Below are positions 1-9,839 of a stretch of DNA of 64,000 bases, piece by piece. Source of the DNA: JALORV01 sp963791235 (GTDB lineage Bacteria; Pseudomonadota; Gammaproteobacteria; Burkholderiales; Burkholderiaceae_F); the NCBI GenBank assembly GCA_963791235.1, contig CAWBRW010000030.1, positions 62,001 through 126,000 of the forward strand, given 5' to 3'. A program made the position numbers and the translations under genes. The first letter of the stretch is position 1. Each line of letters begins with the position of its first letter. The notes beneath the pieces were generated by a model. It had not been told where the DNA came from and made no database searches. It saw only the letters and a program-made list of their open reading frames with translations.

Positions 1-510
1 GAAGTACGCGGTGGACACGCGCAGCGCCAGGTCCTGCGTCGACTGCTGCAGAGTCAGGTCGGCCGCCATCACGGAAATCTTGGCCTGCTCGAGCGCCTGC
101 CAGTTCTGCGGGCGGTACACCGGCACGGTGAGGTTCACGCCGCCACCGTAGACGCTATAGGTGTTGCCGATATCCGGTTCGGTCGAGTCGTAGCGGTTGA
201 CGTCTGTGCGTCCCGTCAGTCCGAGGTTGGGCAGCAGGCCGGAGCGGGCCTGCGGGACGCGTTCCTGCGATGCCTGCTGCTGGTAGCGCGCGGCGGCGTA
301 GGCGGCATCGTTGGCGAGCGCCTCGCGATAGATCTGCAGCAGGTCGTTCTTGGGCATGCGTCGCGCCGCCTCGATCAACTGCTGCGTGTCCGCGGTCGGA
401 GTCGGTACCTGCGCAAGGGCCGCCTGGCTCGTGGCCAGGGCCAGCGCCGATGCGCTCGCCAGTGCTGCAGCGATCGGCCGCAACGCAAACGGGCGGGAAG
501 GAAGGTACAT
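1..510 (-). CDS. tolC: TolC-family outer membrane efflux channel, N-terminal part
   Basis: The first 170 residues of a TolC-type protein read from the ATG at 508-510 and run off the window at position 1. A signal peptide covers about residues 1-33, cleaved after an ALA motif. The mature start (DLLQIYREALANDAAYAAAR) and the later PVYRPQNWQAL stretch are typical of the helical repeats of outer-membrane efflux proteins. TolC trimers form the outer-membrane exit duct for RND/ABC efflux pumps and type I secretion. The TetR regulator upstream and the pcm-rhodanese-tolC order fit an efflux or stress locus. The C-terminal half, including the barrel repeats, is not in the window. Confidence 0.85.
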   Translation of the reverse strand, partial: MYLPSRPFALRPIAAALASASALALATSQAALAQVPTPTADTQQLIEAARRMPKNDLLQIYREALANDAAYAAARYQQQASQERVPQARSGLLPNLGLTGRTDVNRYDSTEPDIGNTYSVYGGGVNLTVPVYRPQNWQALEQAKISVMAADLTLQQSTQDLALRVSTAYF

Positions 511-524
511 GGAGTTCTCCAGCT

Positions 525-848
525 TCAGTAAGTCGGCATCGCCGCATCGACCTGCCGCGCCCAGGCATCGACGCCGCCGGTCAGGTTGTAAACGTCTTCG
601 AAGCCCTGCCGCGCCAGAAATATCGTGACATGGGCGCTGCGGCCGCCGTGATGACAGATGCAGACGATCGGGTCGGAGGGGTCCAGCTCGTGCAGCCGTG
701 CCGGCAGCGCCCGCATCGGCACCAGTTCCGAACCGTCGATGCGGCAGATCTGGGCTTCCCACGGTTCGCGCACATCCAGCAGGACGGGCGCCTCACGTCC
801 TTCGTCGGCGAGCCAGGCGGACAATTCAGGTGCCGAGACCGACTTCAT
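525..848 (-). CDS. Single-domain rhodanese-like sulfurtransferase
   Basis: A 107-residue protein with one rhodanese domain. The start region LLDVREPWE and the active-site loop CHHGGRS (Cys67, Arg70) match catalytically active GlpE-like sulfurtransferases, which move sulfane sulfur to cyanide, thioredoxin or other acceptors in the cytoplasm. The ATG overlaps the stop of the upstream methyltransferase gene (TGATG at 846-850), so translation is probably coupled. The tolC start lies 14 bases downstream. Rhodaneses of this size commonly accompany pcm and tolC in this group of bacteria. The physiological acceptor cannot be told from sequence. Confidence 0.85.
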   Translation of the reverse strand: MKSVSAPELSAWLADEGREAPVLLDVREPWEAQICRIDGSELVPMRALPARLHELDPSDPIVCICHHGGRSAHVTIFLARQGFEDVYNLTGGVDAWARQVDAAMPTY

Positions 849-1527
849 CAAAAGCGGAAGCTCGACGGCCGCTCGGCGTTGCGCAGCGGCTTGAGGCGGG
901 TCTCGAAGAGCTTGAACGTGTCGAAGCTCGTGTCGCCGACGCGGGTGATCAGCTCGGCCGACATCACCGGGTCCTCGCCGACGACCGCAGCGAGCCGGCC
1001 GCCGATCTTCAGCTGCGCTGCGCAACGCGTCCGGCACGACGGGCAGGGAGCCGGTGACGACGATCACGTCGTACGGACCCCGTCCCGGACCAGCCGCGGC
1101 TGCCGTCACCACATTCGAGCCTCGCGTTGTGCACGCCCGCGCGGGCAAGGTTGCCGGACGCAAAGGCGTGCAGGCGCGGGTCGATCTCGACCGAAACCAC
1201 CTGCTGCGCCTTGTGTGCGAGCAGGGCGGCGAAGTAACCGGAGCCGGTGCCGATCTCGAGCACGGTTTCGTGCCCCTTGATCGCGACTTCCTGCAGGATG
1301 CGCGCCTCCATCTTCGGCGCCCACATTGTCTCGCCGGTGTCGACGCCATCGATACGCAGCGGGATCTCCATGTCCGAGAACGCCAGCGCGCGGTACTGCG
1401 GCGGCACGAAGTCCTCGCGCTTCACAACCAGCAGCAGGTCGAGAACCGTCTGGTCGAGCACGTCCCACGGCCGCACCTGCTGCTCGACCATGTTGAAGCG
1501 TGCCTTCTCGAAATCCAGCGTCTGCAT
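848..1527 (-). CDS. pcm: Protein-L-isoaspartate O-methyltransferase (frameshifted here)
   Basis: The N-terminal 150 or so residues from the ATG at 1525-1527 read MQTLDFEKARFNMVEQQVRP and carry the SAM-binding motif EIGTGSGYFAALLA. PCMT enzymes methylate isoaspartyl residues to start repair of aged proteins. The frame is lost near 1100, continues in another frame as PYDVIVVTGSLPVVPDALRSA, and shifts again near 1020 to the normal C-terminus (QLKIGGRLAAVVGEDPVM ... ERPSSFRF) ending at 848. Span length is not a multiple of three. Both breaks are probably sequence errors because conserved sequence continues on either side. The stop overlaps the rhodanese start. Confidence 0.8.
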
Positions 1528-1652
1528 CACCTGTCCGTTGCCTTGTCGTGCAGCGGCCGAGTAACGACCGCGCGAAAGTCTATCAGCGCACCTCACGCCA
1601 ACCGGTGCGGTTCGCCCCTCGATTCATGCGCTCTGTCGCATCGGTCGCACGG

Positions 1653-2300
1653 TCAGGCCGGGCGCAGCGACGACAGCACCATGTCGATATGTGTCGCGAG
1701 GTAGGTCTCGGCGTCAACCGGCTGCTGGCTGCACGGACCAAACGAACGCTTCCACAGCGACAGCATCACCAGCGGCGCCGTGATGACGCGGACGAACATC
1801 GCGGCGTCGACGGCGCGGAACTCGGCGCGGTCAATGCCGCGGCGGATCGCGGTTGCCAGCAGCTCATGCCACGGCTCGATCACTTCCTCGAGAAAGAAGC
1901 GCGCGATCTCCGGAAAGTTGCCGCTCTCGGACATCACCAGCTTGCCGAGTCCGCCGGCCTTGCTCTCGCCGTAGTCGTGCCACCAGGTGCTGATCAGGTG
2001 GCTCAGCAATTCGGCGCTGGAGCCATCGAACCGCATGACCTCGTCGGCCGACTCGCTGATGCGGGCGACGACGTTGTCACGAACCACCGCTTTGAACAGG
2101 TCTTCCTTGTTCTCGAAGTAGAGATAAAGCGTGCCCTTGGACACGCCGGCGTGCGCGGCGACGTCCTCGAGGCGCGTTCCTGCGTATCCCTTTTCGACGA
2201 AGAGTTCGAGCGCGGCGGCGACCAGTTCACTCGGGCGCGCCTCCTTGCGGCGCTCCCAGCGGGGTTTGGGGGTGGGGGCGGGTTCTGTTGAAATGCGCAT
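1653..2300 (-). CDS. TetR/AcrR-family transcriptional repressor
   Basis: A 215-residue regulator. Residues about 22-70 form the TetR helix-turn-helix (GYAGTRLEDVAAHAGVSKGT, then LYLYFENKEDLF). The C-terminal ligand and dimer domain is of the AcrR type. It is oriented towards pcm-rhodanese-tolC, and a strong palindrome lies 80 bases upstream of its start, so it probably represses itself and perhaps the divergent gene. TetR genes beside tolC often control multidrug efflux. The ligand is unknown. The 125 bases between its stop and the pcm start hold nothing recognisable. Confidence 0.85.
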   Translation of the reverse strand: MRISTEPAPTPKPRWERRKEARPSELVAAALELFVEKGYAGTRLEDVAAHAGVSKGTLYLYFENKEDLFKAVVRDNVVARISESADEVMRFDGSSAELLSHLISTWWHDYGESKAGGLGKLVMSESGNFPEIARFFLEEVIEPWHELLATAIRRGIDRAEFRAVDAAMFVRVITAPLVMLSLWKRSFGPCSQQPVDAETYLATHIDMVLSSLRPA

Positions 2301-2380
2301 TCCGGGAGCCAGCGCGAGGGCGGAGACATCGGTCGGAGGAGGGGCGAAACGCCCCCGCCCCCTGCGCTGACAAATAAATA

Positions 2381-2394
2381 ACTGACTGGTCAGT
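2381..2394. promoter_or_regulatory. Palindromic operator, probable TetR-family binding site
   Basis: ACTGACTGGTCAGT is an inverted repeat with 6-base arms (ACTGAC/GTCAGT) and a 2-base centre. It sits in the only A/T-rich stretch (2371-2400) between divergent tetR and thiD, where both promoters are expected. Short palindromes of the form TGACnnGTCA are common operators of AcrR-like TetR regulators, so self-repression by the adjacent regulator is likely. Binding is an inference. Confidence 0.6.
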
Positions 2395-2473
2395 AATATA
2401 TGGCTCGCGACAAAAGCATGTCAAGCAGGCCCGTTCCCTAAGGTGGCGTCGGTGTCTCCATACTGTTCCCAAT

Positions 2474-3298
2474 GTGCTGACGATTGCCGGCGTGGATCCG
2501 TCCGGCGGGGCCGGCGTGCTGGCCGACGTCAAGGCGATCAGTGCCTTGGGCGGGTACGCCTGTGCCGTCGTCACGGCGCTGACAGCGCAGAACACCCGTG
2601 CGGTGGCGGGCGTGTTCCCGATCGCGCCCGCTTTCGTCAGGGACCAGCTCGATGTGCTGCTGGCCGACGTGCGTATTGACGCGACAAAGATCGGCATGGT
2701 CGGACAGGCCCCGGTCATCGAGGCCGTGGCCGAGCGGCTGGCGCACTGGGCGGTCGCTCCGGTCGTGCTCGATCCGGTCATGGTGGCCAAGAGCGGCGAC
2801 CCGCTACTGGACAAGTCAGCGGTAGGAGCGCTGCGTGAGGCGCTGTTGCCGCTCGCGAACGTGATCACTCCGAACCTTCCGGAGGCGGGCGTGCTGCTCG
2901 AGGCCCGCGCGCCGGAGACCGTCAAGGAGATGACCCGCGCGGCGGAAAGACTTCGCGAGCTGATGCGCGGTGACGGAGCGCGCTGGGTGCTGCTGAAGGG
3001 CGGTCACCTGCCAGGCGGTGAGGCGATCGACCTGCTTCACGATGGCGATCGCATGATCGAACTCAACGCTGAGCGTGTCGCTACCCGCAACACCCATGGG
3101 ACCGGCTGCACTTTGTCCGCGGCACTGGCCACGCTGCTGCCACAAAGCCCTGACGTGCCAGCGGCCGCGCGACGCGCCAAGCAGTATCTGACCGAGGCAT
3201 TGCGGCACGCGGATGAACTCTCTGTCGGTGCCGGGCATGGCCCGGTGCATCACTTCCATGCGCTCTGGAAGACGGCGCAGAGGGCGCGGTCACGTTGA
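2474..3298 (+). CDS. thiD: Hydroxymethylpyrimidine/phosphomethylpyrimidine kinase
   Basis: A 274-residue ribokinase-fold kinase of thiamine biosynthesis, phosphorylating HMP and HMP-phosphate. The N-terminal motif LTIAGVDPSGGAG, the LDPVMVAKSG stretch and the anion-hole/catalytic motif NTHGTGCTLSAA are all present. The first usable codon is GTG at 2474. Homologues usually begin a few residues earlier, and in-frame codons upstream read PN just before this GTG, so the true start may lie upstream or be hidden by an indel. No TPP-riboswitch-like structure is evident in the short leader. It diverges from the TetR gene. Confidence 0.88.
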   Translation: MLTIAGVDPSGGAGVLADVKAISALGGYACAVVTALTAQNTRAVAGVFPIAPAFVRDQLDVLLADVRIDATKIGMVGQAPVIEAVAERLAHWAVAPVVLDPVMVAKSGDPLLDKSAVGALREALLPLANVITPNLPEAGVLLEARAPETVKEMTRAAERLRELMRGDGARWVLLKGGHLPGGEAIDLLHDGDRMIELNAERVATRNTHGTGCTLSAALATLLPQSPDVPAAARRAKQYLTEALRHADELSVGAGHGPVHHFHALWKTAQRARSR

Positions 3299-3383
3299 TG
3301 ATGTGCGTAGCGGGACGGGATCGCACGGCAGGTCGAGACTCAGTGGGCAGGACCGCCGCACCTCCGACTCTCGAGGCGCTGAT

Positions 3384-3413
3384 TTGACCCCGATAGCGCG
3401 AACCGAAGATAAT
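3384..3413 (+). promoter_or_regulatory. Sigma70-type promoter of the tRNA-Met gene
   Basis: TTGACC (3384-3389) and GATAAT (3408-3413) are separated by 18 bases, close to the sigma70 consensus. The tRNA begins 11 bases after the -10 box, so the 5' leader would be only a few bases. The positioning makes this one of the best promoter calls in the window. Confidence 0.7.
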
Positions 3414-3423
3414 TCGCGCCCTT

Positions 3424-3500
3424 GGCGGATTAGCTCAGCTGGTTAGAGCAGAGGAATCATAATCCTTGTGTCCGGGGTTCGAGTCCCTGATCCGCCACCA
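3424..3500 (+). tRNA. tRNA-Met (CAT anticodon), elongator type
   Basis: A 77-base cloverleaf. The acceptor stem GGCGGAT/ATCCGCC is perfect. The D stem is GCTC/GAGC. The anticodon stem GAGGA/TCCTT (one G-T pair) closes the seven-base loop ATCATAA with anticodon CAT. The T arm contains TTCGAGT. The terminal CCA is encoded (3498-3500). A CAT anticodon could also be tRNA-Ile2 (lysidine-modified), but the body resembles elongator tRNA-Met of related gammaproteobacteria. A strong promoter lies directly upstream. Confidence 0.93.
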
Positions 3501-3516
3501 CTTTCCCTGCTGAGCG

Positions 3517-3809
3517 ATGCGCACCCGACTTGCACTATCCTCGTTGTTGCTGCATCGATGGCCATGCTGATGGCATGCGGCAGCCAGAAGACCTTTTCGG
3601 ACGGCAGCGTGCTCGGGACGATGACCCCGGGTCAGCTTCCGGAAGTCACGATCGACGGCAAGACGATGCGTCTGGCGCCGGGCGCGCGCATCGTCAACAC
3701 GGGCAACCTGTCGATCACGCCGAATCAGGTGCCGGCCAACTCCCGCGTGCGCTACAAGACGGACGCGTCGGGGCAGGTCAGCCAGGTCTGGATCCTGCCC
3801 GCCGAGTAG
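3517..3809 (+). CDS. Small putative lipoprotein (frameshift in signal peptide)
   Basis: An 83-residue frame starting at ATG 3558 begins MAMLMACGSQ, where LMAC looks like a lipobox, but the signal peptide would be too short. In another frame an ATG at 3517 begins MRTRLALSSLL, a plausible signal start, so a one-base indel near 3540 probably splits the signal sequence. The mature part (VTIDGKTMRLAPGARIVNTG, ending VSQVWILPAE at 3809) resembles small periplasmic proteins of unknown function seen in beta- and gammaproteobacteria. No function can be assigned. Confidence 0.55.
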
Positions 3810-3853
3810 TGAGCCGCTGCAGTTGCGGCTGGCCTCGCGCCGCCGCCGCCCCG

Positions 3854-3859
3854 TAGAAT
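3854..3859 (+). promoter_or_regulatory. Possible -10 box upstream of miaB
   Basis: TAGAAT lies 42 bases before the miaB start in the gap after the small lipoprotein gene. No convincing -35 box is found at the right distance, so this is only a weak promoter call. Confidence 0.3.
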
Positions 3860-3901
3860 CCGCGCTCTGCTTCGCCACCGGCTCTACACCGGCCCGCGAC
3901 C

Positions 3902-5298
3902 ATGTCATCGAAAAAGCTCTACATCCGCACGTTCGGGTGCCAGATGAACGAGTACGACTCGGACAAGATGGCCGACGTGCTCAACGCGGCCGACGGCTTT
4001 ACGTCGACCGACACGCCCGAGGATGCGGACGTGATCCTGTTCAACACCTGCTCGGTGCGCGAGAAGGCGCAGGAGAAGGTGTTCTCCGACCTCGGGCGCG
4101 TGAAGCACCTGAAGCGCCTGAATCCGGACCTGGTGATCGGTGTCGGCGGTTGCGTCGCCAGCCAGGAAGGCGCGGCCATCATCGCGCGTGCACCCTACGT
4201 CGATGTGGTGTTCGGCCCGCAGACCCTGCACCGCCTGCCGCAGCTGATCGAGGCCAGGCGACGTACCGGTCGGCCCGCAGGTCGACATCTCGTTTCCCGG
4301 AGATCGAGAAATTCGATCACCTGCCGCCGCCCCGCATCGAGGGTGCCAGCGCGTTCGTCTCGATCATGGAAGGCTGCAGCAAGTACTGCAGCTTCTGTGT
4401 CGTGCCCTATACCCGCGGCGAGGAAATCTCGCGGCCGTTCGACGATGTGCTGACCGAAGTCGCCGACCTGGCGGATCACGGCGTCAGGGAAGTCACGCTG
4501 CTGGGGCAGAACGTCAATGCGTACCGCGGCCTGCTGGGCGAAGGCGCCGAGCAGGCCGACTTCGCGTTTCTGCTGGAGCACATCGCCGAAGTGCCGGGGA
4601 TCGAACGCATCCGCTACACGACCTCGCATCCGAAGGAGTTCACGCAGCGGCTGATCGACGTCTATGCGCGCGTGCCGACAGCTCGTGAGCCACCTGCATT
4701 TGCCGGTTCAGTCGGGAAGTGACCGCGTGCTGGCGGCGATGAAGCGTGGCTACACCGCGCTGGAATACAAGTCGATCATCCGGCGGCTGCGGCAGGTGCG
4801 TCCGGATATCTCGATTTCGTCCGATTTCATCGTCGGCTTTCCGGGCGAGTCCGAGGCGGACTTCGAGAAGACGATGGCGCTGGTCGCGGAGATCGGTTTC
4901 GATGCCTCGTTTTCCTTCGTCTACAGCAAGCGACCGGGCACGCCGGCCGCGGATCTGGACGACGCGACGCCACACCCGGTCAAGCTGGCGCGACTGCAGC
5001 GGCTGCAGCAGGCGCTGAACGACAACGTTGCGCGATCAGCGAGTCGATGATCGGCTCCACGCAGCGCATCCTCGTCGAAGGACCGTCGCGCCGGGACGAG
5101 GCGGAGCTGATGGGACGCACCGAGAACAACCGCATCGTCAATTTCCGCGGGCCGTCACGGCTGGTCGGTCGCATGATCGATGTCCGCGTGACCCAGGCGC
5201 TGCCGCATTCGCTCCGTGGCGAGGTCGTGGTACGCGAAGGCGACCGGTTATCGGCTGGCAGCGGCCCGCGGTCGAGCGAGTCGCAACCAGTCGCGTAG
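3902..5298 (+). CDS. miaB: tRNA-2-methylthio-N6-dimethylallyladenosine synthase (frameshifted here)
   Basis: MiaB adds the methylthio group to ms2i6A37 in tRNAs reading UNN codons. Three pieces join into a full protein of about 464 residues. The N-terminal domain has cluster ligands Cys13, Cys50 and Cys84 (FGCQMNEYDSD, NTCSVREK, GGCVASQEG). The radical-SAM motif is GCSKYCSFCVVPYTRG. The C-terminal TRAM domain follows. Frame breaks lie near 4265-4310 (two extra C residues would explain it), 4677 (one extra base) and 5030 (one missing base or equivalent). Conserved sequence continues across each, so sequencing error is likelier than loss. miaB normally leads the ybeZ-ybeY-ybeX-lnt cluster; here a protease gene intervenes. 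Confidence 0.9.
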
Positions 5299-5406
5299 GT
5301 CAGTGTGTCGAAGGGTTTCTTCAGCGGTCGGGCGTCGAATCCGGCCGGCATTCAAATCAGGCGGCGGTTGCGCATGCGCAGCCCGTCGCACCCAGGGGGT
5401 GAACTG

Positions 5407-8239
5407 ATGCATCGTCATATTCTGCTTTCGACCAGCGGACGCGGCTTCTCGAGCCTGCTTGCTCGTTGCCCTGCTGTCGGCCTGCGCCACGACGCCCGAA
5501 CCGAAGGCGGCGCCGGCAGCCACGTCGGTGTCGGCCATGCCAACGGCGGCCCCGACTCCGGCTGCGGCGACGGCCGCTCCGGGGTCGACCCCGGCACAGG
5601 CGCGGCCGGCGAACGCCACGCCGCCGGCACCACCCCCGGTGGCCGGCGCGCCAAGACCGTTTGCCGACGTCATCAAGGACGCGAAGCAGATCGATGGCCT
5701 GTTTCCGCTCTGGCAGAAGGACGACAAGACCTGGATCGAGATCCCGGCGAACCTGCTCGACAAGCCGTTCTTCCTGTCGATCAACACGAGCCGCGGCATC
5801 GGCGAAAAGATGTTGTTCGCCGGCCTGATGGGTAGTCCTTCGTATACGACCGGTGGGGAATACGTCGGGCAGTTCCGCAAGGCCGCCGGCAACATCCAGC
5901 TGCTGGCGCGCAACACCACCTTCATTGCGCGGCCCGGGTCGCCGGAAGAGCGCGCGGTCCGCAATTCGTTCTCCGACAGCCTGCTCGGTTCGGCGCCGAT
6001 CGCCAGTGCACCCCACCCGGAACGCAAGTCGGTGCTGATCGAGGCCAACGCGCTGCTGCTGACCGATATTCCCCGCGCGTCGTACGTCATCGAGCGCGCC
6101 TATCGCAACTGCGTTCTCGTTCGATGCGCGCAACTCGTTCATCCAGTCGGCCAAGAGCAGATCCCGAACGCACGGTGTTCGACGTCACCGCGCACTACGC
6201 GCAGCCGCGCATTCCGGTGCCGCCACCGCCGTCGCCGATCCCGGGCGCGCAGCCAGCACCGTTCTATCCGCCGCCGGCCGTCATCGAGGACCCGCGTAGC
6301 CTGTTCCTCGGCTTCCTGTACACGTTCAGCAAGCTGCCGGAGCAGCCGATGGCGCCGCGGCTGGCGGATTCGCGCATCGGTCACTTCGCCACGCCGAAGG
6401 TCGACTTCAGCGACGAGTCGAAGCTGTCACCGGTGCGCTTCTACGTGCAGCGCTGGCGCCTGGAAAAGAAGGACCCGGCTGCGGCGCTGTCGGAGCCGGT
6501 CAAGCCGATCACCTTCTGGCTGTCGAACGAGATCCCGGAGAAGCATCGCGAACCGATCCGGCTCGGCATCCTCGAGTGGAACAAGGCGTTCGAGAAGGCG
6601 GGCTTCAAGGACGCCATCGTTGTAAGACAGCAGCCGGACGATGCGGACTTCGATCTGCGGCGAGACGCAGTACTTCGTCGATCCGCTGGATGACGACGGC
6701 CGCGCCCTCATTCGGCGCGATCGGCCCGTCGCAGGTCGATCCGCGCACGGGTGAAATCCTCGACGCGGACATCGGCTGGGACGCCAACATGACGCGCAAC
6801 GTCCGTGCGTTGAAGAGCGAAGGCGTCGTCACCTACCAGCCGATGTACGACGAAGCGACCGGCAGCATCCGCGTCGAGGCGATCGGCTCGGCCGACGGCA
6901 GGTTCTGCAATTACCGCGACCACGCCGCGCGCGAGGTCGGCTTTGCCCTGGCCCTGCTCGAGGCGCGCGGCGAACTCGACCCCGACAGTCCGGAAGCCGA
7001 CCAGCTGGTGGCGGACTTCCTCAAGGACATCACGATGCATGAGGTCGGCCACACGCTCGGCCTGCGCGCACAACTTCCGCGCGTCGATCGCGGCGACCCC
7101 GCAGCAGTTGTCGAACAAGGGCTACGCGGAACGCTATGGACTGACCGGATCGGTAATGGAGTACTCGCCGGTCAATCTCTCGCTGAAGGACGAGCCGCAG
7201 GGCGCGTACTTCACGCCGACGCTCGGGGCTTACGACTACTGGGCGATCGAGTACGCCTACAAGCCGATCGCGCCCGAGCAGGAGAAGGCCGAACTGGCCC
7301 GCATCGCCGGACGCGCCGGCGAACCGCAGCTCGCGTTCGCCACCGACGAGGATGTCGCTTTCTCGATCGATCCGCTGGTCAACCAGATGGATCTCGGAAA
7401 CGACCCGCTGGGCTTCTACAAGCGTCGCGTCAAGCTGTCGCAGGAACTGTGGTTGCGGCTCGAACAACGTCAGTTGCCGGCGGGTGACAGCTACTCGGTG
7501 CTGCGTCGGCGTTTCCTCACTGGCTTCGTCCAGCTCGGCAGCGCGATGGGGCTCGCGGCGAAGTACGTCGGCGGTTCCGAGACTGACGAACGACACCGCC
7601 GGGCTCCGGCAGGCTGCCGATCACGCCGGTGACCGCAAAGAAGCAGCGCGAGGCGCTGGTGATCATCACCGAGGGGCTGTTCCGCAGCGACAGTTTCCGT
7701 GTGTCGCCGGACTTCATGCGCAAACTTGCGTCGGATCGTCTCGAACGCGACGCGCTTTACCTGAGCAGCCCGCAGGGCATCCCGTCGATGGTCGAACTGG
7801 CGCTGCCGGATCGTGTCCTCGCCGTGCAGCGCGACGTACTGAACCGACTGATGAGCCCGACAGTGGCGCGGCGGATCGTCGAGGTCAATGCGCAATCGCC
7901 GCAAGGGGTGCGAGGCTGTTCACGCTCGCCGACCTCTATGGCACCGTGCAGGTCGCTATCTGGGAAGAAGCGCGGCGCGGCTCGGACGCCGATGTCCTGC
8001 GTCGCAACCTGCAGCGCGAACACCTGCGTCGAATGACAGCGGCGATCCTCGGTTCGTCGGCGGGCTATCCGGCTGACGCACGCGCACTCATGCGACGGGA
8101 CGCGCGCCAGCTGCAGGGCTGGCTTGTCGCCGCCGCTGCAAAGCCCGGTCTGTCGGCGGAGACGCGCGCGCACTACACCGAGGCGTCCGAAACGCTGGCC
8201 GAGGCGCTGAAGGCGTCGATGCTGCGCTCCGGGGTCTAG
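5407..8239 (+). CDS. Large zinc-dependent metalloprotease lipoprotein (metzincin-like; frameshifted here)
   Basis: A protein of about 940 residues is recoverable by joining at least seven reading-frame pieces. Signal start MHRHILLSTSGRGFSSLL leads into a lipobox (ALLSAC) and a long Ala/Pro/Thr linker. A middle domain of the DUF5117 kind follows. The zinc site at about 7038 reads HEVGHTLGLR, and removing one extra G at about 7068 restores the third ligand as HEVGHTLGLRH (HExxHxxGxxH), with a downstream SVMEY Met-turn candidate. Breaks lie near 5460, 6115, 6650, 7068, 7585 and 7905. It is probably exported and anchored to a membrane, acting on proteins or peptides. It sits between miaB and ybeZ, which are usually adjacent. 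An SD-like AGGGGGTG lies before the ATG. Confidence 0.75.
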
Positions 8240-8248
8240 ACTCGTCAC

Positions 8249-9285
8249 GTGACACGACGCAGCAGCACCGCGAAAAAGGTCCTGACGTTCGAAACGGACG
8301 CGGATAACGACGACCTGGCGAACGTCACCGGGCCGCTCGATGCCAACCTGCGGCAGGTCGAGACCGAACTCGATGTCGCGATCGCGCGGCGCGGGCACCA
8401 GTTTCGCGTCGAGGGTGCTTCGGACAGCGCGCAGGCGGCGGTTACCGTCCTCGAGCACTTCCTCGAGCGGGCTCGCGACACCGGCCGGCCGATCTCCGTC
8501 GACGACATCCAGCTCTACTTCGTGGAGCAGCGCGGCTGGCGCGGCGAGCACGCAGGCCGGTTGTCGAAGGCGCGGATGGACAGCCGCAGCTGCATACGCG
8601 CCGCAGCGACCTGCACGGACGTACACCGCGCCAGCGCGATTACATCACCGCGATGCTGGCGCACGACATCACCTTCGGCATCGGCCCGGCCGGCACCGGC
8701 AAGACCTACCTCGCCGTGGCCGCGGCGGTCGATGCGCTCGAGCGCGATGTCGTCAAGCGCATCGTGCTGACGCGGCCGGCGGTCGAAGCCGGCGAGCGGC
8801 TCGGCTTCCTGCCCGGCGACCTGGCGCAGAAGGTCGATCCCTACCTGCGGCCGCTGTACGACGCGCTGTTCGACCTGCTCGGATTCGACAAGACGCAGCG
8901 GCTGCTCGAGCGGCAGACGATCGAGATCGCGCCGCTGGCCTACATGCGCGGCCGCACGCTGAACCAGGCCTTCGTCATCCTCGACGAGGCGCAGAACACG
9001 ACGCGCGAGCAGATGAAGATGTTCCTGACCCGCATCGGCTTCGGCTCCAAGGCCGTGGTCACCGGCGACGTCACGCAGATCGACCTGCCGCGCGGCACCG
9101 CGAGCGGGCTGATCGAGGCGCAGCACGTGCTCGCCGAGGTGCGCGGAGTCGCGTTCACCTACTTCACGGCCGCGGACGTCGTGCGCCATCCGCTGGTCGG
9201 CCGCATCGTCGAGGCCTACGAGGCGGCCGAGGCGCGCGCCGAGGCCGCCGGTGACGACAGCGCGGCGCGGCGGCGCCGCACCTGA
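8249..9285 (+). CDS. ybeZ: PhoH-like ATPase YbeZ (frameshifted here)
   Basis: A PhoH-family P-loop ATPase linked to YbeY in ribosome RNA metabolism. The N-terminal KH-like portion starts at GTG 8249. The frame changes near 8560 and resumes as HDITFGIGPAGTGKTYLAVA with Walker A GPAGTGKT and Walker B FVILDEAQN, ending at 9285. The lost stretch in the other frame reads GQPQLHTRRSDLHGRTPRQR, conserved in the family, so one small indel explains the break. The stop codon overlaps the ybeY start, as in the classic ybeZ-ybeY-ybeX-lnt operon. Confidence 0.9.
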
Positions 9286-9723
9286 TGCCGTCGCTGCAAC
9301 TCAGCATCCAGGGACACGGTCGCTTTGCCGGATTGCCGGCACGGGCGACACTCGCTCGCTGGATCGCCGCGACACTTGATCGCGATGCGGAGATCGTGCT
9401 GCGCTTCGTCGATGCGCGCGAGGGGCGGCGGCTCAACCGCGAGTTCCGCGGCAAGGACTACGCCACCGATGTGCTGACGTTCGCCTACGCGCAGGCGCCG
9501 GCCGTGCGGGCCGACATCGTCATCTGCCCCGCCGGTGGTCAGGAAGGCGACGCAGTGCGCTGCGACGTCCGCTGCGCGAGCACCTCGCCCATCTCGTCGT
9601 GCATGCGACCTTGCACGCCCTGGGCCACGAGCATCACGACGCCCGGCTGCGGCGCGGGTCATGGAAGCTCGCGAGGTGGAAGTTCTTGCGCGTCTGGGCT
9701 TCGCCGATCCATACCTGATCTAG
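9285..9723 (+). CDS. ybeY: Endoribonuclease / 16S rRNA maturation factor YbeY (frameshifted here)
   Basis: YbeY is a zinc-dependent single-strand RNase for 16S rRNA 3' maturation and ribosome quality control. N-terminal sequence to DIVICPA reads in the first frame. The metal site HATLHALGHEH (H-x3-H-x5-H) reads in a second frame at about 9600-9633. The C-terminus MEAREVEVLARLGFADPYLI reads in a third and stops at 9723. Breaks near 9530, 9555 and 9655 in one 146-codon gene again suggest sequence errors. Its position after ybeZ supports the call. Confidence 0.85.
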
Positions 9724-9839
9724 CGCGCCGGAAGCAGGCGGCGCCGGAGTGGCCGCGCGGGCGAATCGCATTCGGATCGTATCCGGGCGGCAGTTCGAGC
9801 CGGATCTCGGATCACGCGGCGCGCGCTCGCGGAAGGCCT

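Noticed and set aside
270..1280. A 336-codon plus-strand open frame
   Set aside because: It is antisense to tolC, the rhodanese gene and pcm, whose sequences are recognisable.
2395..2473. TPP riboswitch upstream of thiD
   Set aside because: The leader is under 80 bases and shows none of the conserved thi-box segments.
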